A stretch of 13,879 bases of DNA from Desulfobacteraceae bacterium (GCA_003599475.1 QZKK01000033.1:1-13879); one strand, 5' to 3'. Shown: positions 1 through 7,274, counted from the first letter of the stretch. Translations and numbers: made by a program. The notes: generated from the letters alone by a model not told the origin.

Positions 1-788
1 TTTAAAAATTCCGGAATCACCGTCGACGACTCGATAGCAATTTTCAGCAGAGTAAAGAGGGTTACGACCCCTAAAAGAAGGAGAAAGGCAAGGCTCACCC
101 TGTCATGAATCGATGCGTGCTGGAACAGCGTATGATTACCGGCAACCGTTCCGAAGATCATGCTGTAGATCAGAAAGACCGCCGTTCCGCTGAGCAGTGC
201 CATCAGCAGGCAGTAGATCGACATGACCGGACCGAAGTAAGTTACCCGCGACTCGGTCAATCCAAAGACGGAGCCGATCATCAGCGGGGCGATCAGGGCG
301 CAAAGAAATGAAACGATCCCCAATGCTCTGCTGAACCTGCTGTGCCAATCGCCCAGATGCATTTTCCATAACTTCACTGCCAATACAACCAGTTCCAAGC
401 TGTATATGGCTCCCATCCACCAGATGGGTGAGGACAGGTTTGGAGAGAGCAGGATGTAGATCATGTGAAATATGGAGCCGAGCTCCAGCCCGATATTGAT
501 AAACGCACCGATGAGGGTAGCGACGGCCAGAAACACCAGCCGTTTGGCCGCCGGTTCAAACTCCTTGTATCCGAAGACCAGCGGAAGCGACGCCAGCAGC
601 GTAAGCCCGGAGCTGGTAAGGGCCAAAAAGACGTACCCTCCCAAAGGCAGGCTCCAGATCAAGACATCGTTGGCATTGAACAAGACGTGTCCCTCGGTGA
701 AAAGTTTCATCGCAGTGTAAAGACCGGCAAGGATGAAGATTCCAAGCACCCCAAGCCAGGAACGGTAGAGTATCTTATCGGCGGTCAT
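1..788 (-). CDS. arrC: ArrC-like NrfD-family membrane subunit of arsenate reductase (partial, 3' end outside window)
   Basis: Seen: the frame opens with an ATG at 788 and stays open to the left edge, giving 262 residues of a very hydrophobic protein (start MTADKILYRSWLGVLGIFIL) with about seven likely membrane helices. The C-terminus lies outside the window. AGGAGG stands 7 bases upstream of the ATG, inside the end of arrB, and the arrB stop TAA is directly followed by this ATG, so translation is probably coupled. Known: NrfD/PsrC proteins are integral membrane anchors that oxidise menaquinol and pass electrons to a four-cluster iron-sulfur partner. Inferred: it anchors ArrAB to the outer face of the inner membrane and feeds it electrons. 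The NrfD family call is firm. The name ArrC comes from the operon rather than from features of this protein alone. Confidence 0.85.
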   Translation of the reverse strand, partial: MTADKILYRSWLGVLGIFILAGLYTAMKLFTEGHVLFNANDVLIWSLPLGGYVFLALTSSGLTLLASLPLVFGYKEFEPAAKRLVFLAVATLIGAFINIGLELGSIFHMIYILLSPNLSSPIWWMGAIYSLELVVLAVKLWKMHLGDWHSRFSRALGIVSFLCALIAPLMIGSVFGLTESRVTYFGPVMSIYCLLMALLSGTAVFLIYSMIFGTVAGNHTLFQHASIHDRVSLAFLLLLGVVTLFTLLKIAIESSTVIPEFL

Positions 789-1511
789 TTAGACACCTCC
801 TTTAGTCTGCTCGTAATAGGCCGGGTTGTATTCCCTGATGTAAAAGACATGCGGCTCGGTTCCAAGCTGCTCCCTGAGCCTGAAGGGGCGGAACTTGCCC
901 AATAGCTTCCGGACATCGCTTTTGGGATCGCTGATATCGCCGAAAACTCTCGCATCCGCAGGACATGCTTCGACACAGCGGGGAAGAAGACCTTTTACCA
1001 CCCGATGGTCGCAAAAAGTGCACTTTTCCACGACTCCTTTAGGGCGAATCCCCGCAAGCGTTTTCTCCCGTTCCGAATTGTAGTAGGGAATCGAATCCCC
1101 TCCGACTTTGCGGACTTCCTCCGCCGGTGAGGATGTTCCGGGCATCAGCGCCTCTTTACCCCTCCATGCCCCGTGGGGATCTTTCCAGTTGAAGTAGATC
1201 ACGCCGTAGGGGCAGTTGAACTCGCAGTATTTGCAGCCGATGCACTTTTTCGGATCGTGCATGGTGATCCCGTTTTTCAACTTGTGCATGGCCCGGGTGG
1301 GGCAGCCGCGAACACACGGTGCGTTCTGGCAATGATTGCAGAGGGTCGGCATGTAGTGGTAACGGACATTTGGAAAGGTGCCGACGGTCTCGGTAATCTT
1401 GTTGGACCAGTAGATCCCATCCGGCACGTTGTTTTCGTTTTTGCAGGCGATGCTGCAGGCACCACACCCGACACATCGTTGAAGGTCGATGACCATGGCA
1501 TATCTTGGCAT
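789..1511 (-). CDS. arrB: ArrB, [4Fe-4S] electron-transfer subunit of arsenate reductase
   Basis: Electron-transfer subunit of the CISM (PsrB/NrfC/DmsB) family, carrying electrons from the membrane subunit to the molybdenum subunit. Counted from the upstream ATG at 1517, four cysteine groups are visible: C15/C18/C21/C25, C60/C63/C68/C72, C92/C95/C98/C102 and C166/C169/C181/C185. That is 16 ligands, enough for four [4Fe-4S] clusters, and the length (about 240 residues) is normal. No signal peptide is seen, so it is presumably exported together with the Tat-tagged ArrA. Start: the ATG at 1517 sits only 1 base after GGAGG, while the ATG at 1511 lies 7 bases after it. I therefore prefer 1511 (MPRYAMVIDL). 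It follows arrA with a gap of a few bases and is followed at once by arrC. The family is certain; the ArrB name depends on the neighbouring ArrA. Confidence 0.9.
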   Translation of the reverse strand: MPRYAMVIDLQRCVGCGACSIACKNENNVPDGIYWSNKITETVGTFPNVRYHYMPTLCNHCQNAPCVRGCPTRAMHKLKNGITMHDPKKCIGCKYCEFNCPYGVIYFNWKDPHGAWRGKEALMPGTSSPAEEVRKVGGDSIPYYNSEREKTLAGIRPKGVVEKCTFCDHRVVKGLLPRCVEACPADARVFGDISDPKSDVRKLLGKFRPFRLREQLGTEPHVFYIREYNPAYYEQTKGGV

Positions 1512-1523
1512 TTCCATTCCTCC

Positions 1524-4109
1524 CTATGCTTTTTCGATTCTGACGCGTGCGACGGCATGCCGTGCGGTGCTTCCGGTGAGCCGGTCGTACTCGGCGGGGA
1601 TCACGTCATTGCTGCTGCCTCCCCGGGGGATCTTGCCGAATTCCCTGGAAGCGAGCCGTCCGTATGCCCAGTGCCCCTGGCCATAGCACTTGGCGACAGT
1701 GCCCGGCCGCACCCCTTCCCACAGCTTCGCCGTACAGACCAGGCTCCCCGTGGAAGAAGTCAGCCTGACCGGATCTCCGTCTATGATGCCGAGCTTTTTC
1801 GCATCCAAAGGGTTTATCTTGGCTACATCGTCCCAGACGGCGTCCCCGGGGTCGACATCCTTGAATTCGAAATACCATGAGCAGTTGGCGGACCGGCCTT
1901 CGCGGTTCAATCGGGACTTGTGGTCCACGTAGGAGAAGGGAAACTTTTGCGGATCGCCGACCGTAAACGGCTCCTCGTAGTGCGGGACAAAGGCGCTCTC
2001 CCCTCTGGCCAGATAATTGCTGGAAACCAGGATGTCGTCTACCGTCGTATTGTGTTTCTTGGCGTGGGCCTCCAGGGCTTCCTTCAGGGTTTCGCTGTAG
2101 AATTCGAATTTCTTGGTTTTAGTCTTCATGTCCCCCCACCGCTTGCGCAAAGGATATGGATCCGAGTTCCAGACGCCCGCTTCGAGGAAATCCTCCCATC
2201 CCTTGAACCTGTCGCCCCCTTTATACTTTTTCGGGTCCCACAGGTTCTGGGTGGCGTATTTCAGCGCATAAAGCGCAAACTCCTTCTCATTTGCCGGTGC
2301 TTTGCCGGTTTCCGGGTCCTTGTATTCCTTGTAGTGCCGCAGGAGGTTGTCGAACCCTCTCTTTGCCAGCCTTTCCGCGATCAGCCAGGGGACTTCGGTC
2401 TCATCGATTTTATAGTCCCATACCGGTTTGATGATCGGCTGCATCAGGGTGACGTGCCGATAACCGTTTCCGATCGATTTCACATACCCCCATTTCTCGA
2501 ACATGTGGTGGGTGTTCGGCAGCAGGATATCGGAAAACCAGGAAAACTCGGATGCATTCGTGGTGATGTGCACTATAAATGGGATCTTGGAAAGCGCTCT
2601 CTCCCATCGCTCCGGCTGGGTGCAGGAGAAAGCGAAATTGTTCATGTAGGCGATGGCAACCTTGATCTCATAGGGATCCCTGCTCAGGATCCCGTCTGCC
2701 ACGTGATTGGTCACCACCGCACTTCCGGGTTTGCCGGAGTTGATGCAGGGAAACTCCTTTCTTCCCCGCTGATCGATTTTTTCATACTTTTTTCCCTTCT
2801 TTGCGAGCTCGTCCATAAAATCGTCGGGCTTGGGAAACTTTTCCGTGTACTCCTTGTTGGCGGCAAGGGTACCCCCGACATTGTCCACAGCGCCGACGAT
2901 GCCGTTTAGGGCATGACAGATCATGCTGGTGTATGCCCCTCTCACCTGCATCGATGGACCGCCTCCGACCCAGGAGATGGCATGGGGGGCCGCCTTCCCG
3001 TACTCCGTGGCGACACGAACGATCTGTTCGGCCGGAATCCCCGTCTTTTTCGCCGCCCATTCTGGGGTTTTGTCCTTCAGCTCGATATTCCAGTACCGGA
3101 CGATTCCGTAAGTGTATTTTTCCTCGAAGGTCTCTTCATCGACCGTTTCCCCGGCTTTGAACCGGTTTGCCCCGTCTCTGAAATCGCCGACAAACTCTCT
3201 GTACCAGAGCCCCTCTGTCAGCAGGATGTGAGATATGGCGGCAGCCAGAGCCCCGTCCTGGCCGGGTTGGACGGGAAGCCACTCGTCGGCCTTGGCGGCA
3301 GTGGCGGAAAGCCTCGGCTCGACAACGGCGATCCGGGCAACATCCAACGCCTTCCCCCACACCTTGGAATAGTAGGAAACCTGGCGGTTGGCCGACAGCG
3401 GATCCGCACCCCAGACGAGGATGTATCTTGCATTTTCCACATCGTACTGCCGGTAGTCCCACAGGCCCTCCGTATAATAGGGGCCGAACTTTTCCGCCTC
3501 CGCGCAGATGGCGCTGTGGGAGATGCTGTTTGGCGAGCCGATGATTTTAGTCATGCGGTCATAGAGGATATCGCGCATGTAGGAGTATCTCCCCCGCAGG
3601 AGCATATACTTGTGCGCCTCCTGATTTTTTCTCAGCTCCATGATCCTGTCGGCGATGGTATCCAGCGCTTCGTCCCAGGTAATCGGAACGAACTTCGGAT
3701 CTTGATTGCGCCCCTTTTGCGGATTGGTGCGTTTCATGGGGGTTTTGATCCGGTCCGGATCATAAACCTGCTGGAGCGCCAGGTGGGATCTCGGACAACC
3801 GGCACCGGCGTTTACCCTGGAATTGGGGTTTCCCCGCACCTTCACGGCCCGGCCGTCGACGACATAGACCTGTTGCGAGCACCAGGACGTGCACCCCTGG
3901 CAGGTGGCAGGGCGCCATTTGCCGATTTCAGCCGGTGCGGCCTCTGCGGATGTCTCGGTCAGGGCCTTCAGAACCGGGGTGAAAACTCCACCCATTGCCA
4001 CGGCCGTGCCTGTTGCCGCAGACGCCTTTACAAAGGATCTCCTCGTCAAAGGTGGATTCCAAAGAGGCTCGACGGCATCGATCTTTCTTTTTTTCTCTTC
4101 AGTTCCCAT
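1524..4109 (-). CDS. arrA: ArrA, respiratory arsenate reductase catalytic subunit (molybdopterin)
   Basis: Reduces arsenate to arsenite at a bis-MGD molybdenum centre in the periplasm, using quinol electrons delivered through ArrC and ArrB. Residues are numbered from the ATG at 4109 (861 aa). They show a Tat signal (LTRRSFVKA, R23-R24), a [4Fe-4S] site C70-x2-C73-x3-C77-x27-C105, and the probable Mo ligand C202 in SHSAIC. ArrA signatures from the literature are present: KFVPITW (139-145), RGRY (172-175; ArxA has a GRGWG-type motif here), FVGDF (306-310), ELKDKTPEW (343-351) and QGHWAY (811-816). The frame extends upstream to 4157, but GGAGGGAG lies 5 bases before the ATG at 4109, which also places the Tat motif normally. 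The gene is followed closely by arrB and arrC. Transcription probably comes through the receiver gene from the sigma-54 promoter at 4711-4726. The main alternative is a sister MopB oxidoreductase (PsrA/TtrA/ArxA), which the motif set argues against. Confidence 0.92.
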   Translation of the reverse strand: MGTEEKKRKIDAVEPLWNPPLTRRSFVKASAATGTAVAMGGVFTPVLKALTETSAEAAPAEIGKWRPATCQGCTSWCSQQVYVVDGRAVKVRGNPNSRVNAGAGCPRSHLALQQVYDPDRIKTPMKRTNPQKGRNQDPKFVPITWDEALDTIADRIMELRKNQEAHKYMLLRGRYSYMRDILYDRMTKIIGSPNSISHSAICAEAEKFGPYYTEGLWDYRQYDVENARYILVWGADPLSANRQVSYYSKVWGKALDVARIAVVEPRLSATAAKADEWLPVQPGQDGALAAAISHILLTEGLWYREFVGDFRDGANRFKAGETVDEETFEEKYTYGIVRYWNIELKDKTPEWAAKKTGIPAEQIVRVATEYGKAAPHAISWVGGGPSMQVRGAYTSMICHALNGIVGAVDNVGGTLAANKEYTEKFPKPDDFMDELAKKGKKYEKIDQRGRKEFPCINSGKPGSAVVTNHVADGILSRDPYEIKVAIAYMNNFAFSCTQPERWERALSKIPFIVHITTNASEFSWFSDILLPNTHHMFEKWGYVKSIGNGYRHVTLMQPIIKPVWDYKIDETEVPWLIAERLAKRGFDNLLRHYKEYKDPETGKAPANEKEFALYALKYATQNLWDPKKYKGGDRFKGWEDFLEAGVWNSDPYPLRKRWGDMKTKTKKFEFYSETLKEALEAHAKKHNTTVDDILVSSNYLARGESAFVPHYEEPFTVGDPQKFPFSYVDHKSRLNREGRSANCSWYFEFKDVDPGDAVWDDVAKINPLDAKKLGIIDGDPVRLTSSTGSLVCTAKLWEGVRPGTVAKCYGQGHWAYGRLASREFGKIPRGGSSNDVIPAEYDRLTGSTARHAVARVRIEKA

Positions 4110-4114
4110 GCTTT

Positions 4115-4122
4115 CTCCCTCC
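4115..4122 (-). promoter_or_regulatory. Shine-Dalgarno site that sets the arrA start
   Basis: Read on the minus strand this is GGAGGGAG, 5 bases before the ATG at 4109. It favours that ATG over the in-frame ATG at 4157 and removes 16 residues that would otherwise precede the Tat signal. Confidence 0.7.
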
Positions 4123-4169
4123 GCAGTGGTAGTTATCGACTTCATGTGTGTTCTCATTCTGTTGTTTCA

Positions 4170-4259
4170 GCCACCAAGACACGGAGACACAAAGAAGCAA
4201 CAGGTGAACGACGTCAAGAGAATTATATTGTGACCTTTGTGGCTTAGTGTCTTTGTGGC
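4170..4259. repeat. Imperfect long inverted repeat between receiver gene and arrA
   Basis: Two 27-base arms, 4170-4196 and 4233-4259, are reverse complements at 21 of 27 positions and are separated by 36 bases. Each arm is itself built from octamers like CACWAAGR (for example ACACAAAG, CCACAAAG). As RNA the region could fold into a long interrupted hairpin in the 161-base gap between the receiver gene and arrA. From memory, elements of this CACAAAGACAC type recur as dispersed intergenic repeats in environmental genomes, but I cannot verify that here. It could affect mRNA stability or partial termination between the regulator and the structural genes. Confidence 0.7.
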
Positions 4260-4270
4260 AGCACGATTTC

Positions 4271-4645
4271 TCATTCTTTGCTCCCCTCTTCTTTGGAAAT
4301 GATCCGAAGCCAGTAGCGGAGCTCATCCGGATCGACCGGCCGATTCAGGCATGCATATACGTGGTAGCAGATGGCATCCTTAAGCTCCGGATGAAACCGC
4401 CGCTTCGACAGGCAAAATAGAAAGATATGCGGATACTTGAGCGACAGGTCCCGAATTTCGACGTTTGTAATCGCTACTGTATCCACGTCGATGAAAAGGG
4501 CGAGACACTCCATCGTCTCCAAGCATTCTTCGAGCCGCACGAGCGAGGAACAAAACTGGGAGAAATGGCCGGTCTTTTCCAACAACCCGCAAAATTCCTG
4601 ACCCTGTTTTTCATCTGCGTCCAGAACGGTGATTTGTCGAAGCAT
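4271..4645 (-). CDS. Single-domain, cysteine-rich response-receiver-like protein
   Basis: A 124-residue protein resembling a stand-alone CheY-type receiver. Acidic residues D9/D11/E12 follow beta-1 (VLDADE), D53 in LFIDVD fits the phospho-acceptor position, and S80 sits at the end of the beta-4-like strand. The usual Lys-Pro of the beta-5 loop is replaced by Arg-Pro (R102-P103), so phospho-signalling may be altered or lost. It holds seven cysteines (C19, C32, C41, C47, C78, C93, C99), an unusual number for such a small domain. There is no DNA-binding domain. AAGGAG lies 9 bases before the ATG at 4645, and a sigma-54 promoter lies about 65 bases upstream. As first gene of the arr transcription unit it may modulate the pathway; its function is unknown. 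The receiver fold is inferred from pattern only. Confidence 0.7.
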   Translation of the reverse strand: MLRQITVLDADEKQGQEFCGLLEKTGHFSQFCSSLVRLEECLETMECLALFIDVDTVAITNVEIRDLSLKYPHIFLFCLSKRRFHPELKDAICYHVYACLNRPVDPDELRYWLRIISKEEGSKE

Positions 4646-4710
4646 AAGACCGCGCTCCTTGAGTCAGGGGACAATTTTCATCGAGCACCCGGGCTGCAAG
4701 GATTTCACTT

Positions 4711-4726
4711 AGCAATTGGAGTGCCA
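4711..4726 (-). promoter_or_regulatory. Sigma-54 (-24/-12) promoter of the receiver-arrABC operon
   Basis: The minus strand reads TGGCACTCCAATTGCT, matching the sigma-54 consensus TGGCAC-N5-TTGCW at every defined base, with GG and GC exactly 10 bases apart. The expected start of transcription is near 4700, giving a leader of about 55 bases before the receiver ATG at 4645. A sigma-54-dependent activator is encoded in the next gene upstream (5061-7274), which makes a chance match unlikely. Promoter activity itself is inferred. Confidence 0.88.
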
Positions 4727-4764
4727 CATTGTTCCGACAAAAACCGGGGGAAAGTGGTATTGAG

Positions 4765-4785
4765 ATGGTTTAAGTGATAACCTAT
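4765..4785. promoter_or_regulatory. Candidate activator-binding dyad upstream of the sigma-54 promoter
   Basis: An imperfect 21-base dyad of the form ATnGGTT-N7-AACCnAT is centred about 50 bases upstream of the -24 element. Fis-type activators bind inverted repeats upstream of their promoters, so this is a possible site. The arms are short and the distance is on the near side, so chance is a fair alternative. Confidence 0.2.
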
Positions 4786-4945
4786 CGATTTTACGGGTAA
4801 GATTTATTGAGGATCGGCTTCCGGATTCAGGTTACGAATTTCGAGTCGGTGCGGAAAGGAGCGGACGAGGAGACGGATCGAGCGTACGACTTCCGGATGA
4901 CAGAATCGGAGAAAGAAGTAAAATGATGTGATTTCAATAATATCA

Positions 4946-4970
4946 GCCTGTCCGGTTTCCGGACGCCGGC
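4946..4970 (-). terminator. Terminator-like hairpin after the sensor-activator gene
   Basis: GTCCGG-TTT-CCGGAC forms a perfect 6-bp stem with a 3-base loop, and flanking GCC/GGC can extend it past a bulge. It lies about 95 bases past the stop of the activator gene on the minus strand and is followed by an AT-rich stretch, not a clean U-run. It could be a weak terminator that separates the regulatory genes from the sigma-54 promoter, or a palindromic protein-binding site. Confidence 0.35.
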
Positions 4971-4998
4971 TCGGCAGGGCGGACGTTGACGGTCCCGG

Positions 4999-5049
4999 CA
5001 TGGAGCATGGAAGCTTTGAACATGGAGCATCGGGTTTGGAGTGCAGGAG
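4999..5049. repeat. Degenerate heptad tract (CATGGAG-like)
   Basis: Units such as CATGGAG, CATGGAA, CATGGAG, CATCGGG and TTTGGAG follow one another with a period of 7, with occasional 8-base steps. The tract ends just short of the activator-gene stop at 5061. It resembles in style the clearer 7-base arrays at 12623-12810. Confidence 0.5.
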
Positions 5050-5060
5050 AAGCGAAAGGA

Positions 5061-7274
5061 TCAATGGAGAGTTGGAGGAGACAGCCTGTATCTTTTGAGC
5101 TTTTCATAAAGGGTGCTCCGGCTGATTCCCAGTTTTTCGGCTGCCGCGGTTTTGTTCCAGTTGCATTCCTCCAAAACCTCCCTCAGAAGATGCATTTCAT
5201 TTTCGAAAATGGTCTTCGGTGCAGCCGGATTTGCCGCCCCTGCATCCAGGATGATACTCGGCAGATCGGCGGCTTCGATACGATCCCCCTTGCACAGCAC
5301 AACGGCGTGCTCGATGCTGTTTTCGAGCTCGCGCACGTTTCCGGGCCAATGATAGTTTAAAAGAAGGCGCATGGAATCTGCAGAGAAATCCTCTATGGCC
5401 TTGCTTTGAACCTCCACGAATCCAGCCAGGAAGTGGCGGGCCAGAAGCGGAATGTCGTTGCGGCGTTTCCGAAGCGGTGGAAGATGGATGGGGATCACAT
5501 TCAGTCGATAGAAGAGATCTTCCCGGAAGCCCCCCCCATTGACCTGCTCGATCAGATTTTTGTTGGTCGCGGCCAGCACGCGAACATCGACTTCGAGCGT
5601 CTTCTCCCCTCCGACTCTCTCGAATTTGCGGCTCTGCAGCACACGAAGCAGCTTGATTTGTGCGGAGGGAGAAACCTCCCCGATTTCGTCCAGAAACACG
5701 GTGCCGCCGTTTGCCTGCTCGAACCGGCCCGGTTTTTGCCGCACGGCACCCGTGAAGGCGCCCTTTTCGTGACCGAAAATCTCGCTTTCCAACAGCGTGG
5801 AAGGATATGCCGAACAATTGATGACCACAAAGGGCCCGTTTTTCCTTGCGCTCTGCTGATGAATCGCACGCGCCACCAGTTCTTTTCCGGTGCCGCTCTC
5901 TCCCTGAATCAGAATCGTTGCATCCGTGGCGGCGACGTTTTCGATCAGCCGGTAGATGCTTTGCATCCGGGGGTCCTTGCCGACCAGCCCGCTGTACTCG
6001 GCGGATTTTTTCATCTGGTTTTTGAGTTGCAGGATCTCTTCTTCCTGCCGTGCGGCCCTTCGAATGACGCCCGCTGTCTGGGACAGCAAAAGGTCGACCA
6101 CCTCCAGATCCTGCGTGACACACCGGCAATCCTTTCTGCAGGCGATCAGGAGGGCTCCGAACAATTGATTCTCGTGGCGCACGGGCAGGATACCGATTTT
6201 GTCGGCCGGATCGATTCCTGAAATGCAGCTTGAAACCGATTGTGCGTTTTCGAACAGGGTAAATCCATTGAGCGGCTCGATCATGGATGCATACGATCTG
6301 GCACAATGTTCATCCAGAGCATACCTCTTCTCTCTTGAGAGAATGATCAGGGAGTCCGGTTGCGTGCCCATGATTGTCAGGTACATGTTCCGGCAGGTTA
6401 CGATCTCCTGCAGCTTGTCGAGAAGATAAAGGGAAACCTCCGTCAGGTTCGGCAGTGTCCCGATCTCCTGCACTGTGCTGAAGGAAATCCGGGTCTGGCG
6501 GTAGGCTCGATCAAGCTGGCGGTTTTTCTCTTCGAGCATCGAAGCATGCTCCCTGAGCTCTCGAGTATGCCGGCTGATGCGATCGGCCATGCTCTGAAAC
6601 GATGCCGCGAGGAGCCCGATTTCGCCGCCGCTTTCTACTTTCACATCGATATCAAGGTTTCCTTCCTTCATCTTTTCAGCCGATCTGGTGAGGGCGGTCA
6701 ACGGAAGGGTGATCCGTCGGATGAAAAGATAGCCGGCGGAAAGGGAGAGCAGCAGCATGGCGAAAGTAATTACGCTGATTTCCATCCAAAGGCGGGCAAC
6801 CTTTTGCCGGTAAGCCTTTTCAGAAAATCCCAGCCTGAGAATGCCCGCTTTGCCTTCGAAAATGGGCCAGGCGACATCCAGATACCGCTCTCCGGTTTCA
6901 GATACGATCTTTTCCAGACGGCCGGAACGGACATCCGTGAGTAGATTGGCCTGGATCAGCTCGGCGGGGATTCCCTTTGAAAAGGAATGAATCAAAACAC
7001 GCCGATCCTTGACAACAAATAGGTAGGTGACGGAAGGATTGCTGATCAGGCGGTCATCCATCAGCTTCTGCAGTGCGATGCGGTCGTTGATCAGGATTTT
7101 ATCCGCCAGATCCAGGGCCAGATTATGGGCGATGCGCTCCGCCTCCGAAGCAGCGCCCTGGAAAAGACTCATATGGTATCGGTGAGAGACAAGAAGAGAG
7201 GTGATCGCTCCGCCGGCAAGGACAAATACGGCAACCGCCGACAGCAGTTTTGATTTAAGACTCTTTGGATACAT
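5061..7274 (-). CDS. Membrane-anchored sigma-54-dependent activator with periplasmic sensor, HAMP and GAF domains
   Basis: A 737-residue one-component regulator. In order: TM1 (about 9-30), periplasmic sensor segment (31-161), TM2 (about 162-185), HAMP (about 184-237), a short coiled coil, a GAF-like domain (about 265-405), a sigma-54 AAA+ domain (about 427-660) and a Fis-type HTH (about 690-730). The AAA+ domain has Walker A GESGTGKE (458-465), the sigma-54 contact loop GAFTGA (505-510), Walker B TVFLDE (525-530) and an arginine-finger segment (FREDLFYR, 583-590). There is no histidine kinase or receiver domain, so the signal would pass from periplasm to ATPase in one chain. The GAF region holds C294, C324, C350, C379, C383 and C385. 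The gene overlaps the upstream PhnD-type gene by 20 bases, implying coupled expression. Its likely target is the sigma-54 promoter at 4711-4726. The domain call is firm; the arsenic ligand is inferred. Confidence 0.9.
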   Translation of the reverse strand: MYPKSLKSKLLSAVAVFVLAGGAITSLLVSHRYHMSLFQGAASEAERIAHNLALDLADKILINDRIALQKLMDDRLISNPSVTYLFVVKDRRVLIHSFSKGIPAELIQANLLTDVRSGRLEKIVSETGERYLDVAWPIFEGKAGILRLGFSEKAYRQKVARLWMEISVITFAMLLLSLSAGYLFIRRITLPLTALTRSAEKMKEGNLDIDVKVESGGEIGLLAASFQSMADRISRHTRELREHASMLEEKNRQLDRAYRQTRISFSTVQEIGTLPNLTEVSLYLLDKLQEIVTCRNMYLTIMGTQPDSLIILSREKRYALDEHCARSYASMIEPLNGFTLFENAQSVSSCISGIDPADKIGILPVRHENQLFGALLIACRKDCRCVTQDLEVVDLLLSQTAGVIRRAARQEEEILQLKNQMKKSAEYSGLVGKDPRMQSIYRLIENVAATDATILIQGESGTGKELVARAIHQQSARKNGPFVVINCSAYPSTLLESEIFGHEKGAFTGAVRQKPGRFEQANGGTVFLDEIGEVSPSAQIKLLRVLQSRKFERVGGEKTLEVDVRVLAATNKNLIEQVNGGGFREDLFYRLNVIPIHLPPLRKRRNDIPLLARHFLAGFVEVQSKAIEDFSADSMRLLLNYHWPGNVRELENSIEHAVVLCKGDRIEAADLPSIILDAGAANPAAPKTIFENEMHLLREVLEECNWNKTAAAEKLGISRSTLYEKLKRYRLSPPTLH

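Larger units (their letters stand above)
4727..5060. other. Gene-free stretch between sensor gene and arr promoter
   Basis: I see no credible coding sequence between the end of the activator gene and the sigma-54 promoter; open frames here have no recognisable content. The stretch holds a weak dyad (4765-4785), a 9-base direct repeat CTTCCGGAT near 4818 and 4888, a stable hairpin (4946-4970) and a heptad tract at the activator-gene end. It is the expected place for upstream activator sites. Confidence 0.6.

Noticed and set aside
1920..2909. A 329-codon plus-strand frame, also inside arrA
   Set aside because: Same reasoning: antisense shadow; the arrA frame on the minus strand is continuous and conserved here.
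1524..4109. Reading the complex as polysulfide, thiosulfate or tetrathionate reductase, ArxA, or the quinone reductase complex Qrc
   Set aside because: RGRY plus the KFVPITW, FVGDF, TPEW and QGHWAY segments fit ArrA; the Fe-S and Mo cysteines are kept, unlike the Mo-free QrcB, and no multihaem cytochrome gene is present in the window.
4222..4227. TATAAT on the minus strand upstream of arrA as a private arrA promoter
   Set aside because: The bases 17 upstream do not resemble a -35 box and the hexamer lies inside the loop of the inverted repeat; a second promoter is possible but unsupported.
2913..4247. A 444-codon open frame on the plus strand across arrA
   Set aside because: It is antisense to a protein with clear MopB motifs, has no recognisable domain and a composition typical of a reverse-strand shadow of GC-rich coding sequence.
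5197..6306. A 369-codon minus-strand frame within the activator gene
   Set aside because: It is in another frame of the same strand, rich in Arg and Gly without domain content, while the 737-residue frame carries all AAA+ motifs.
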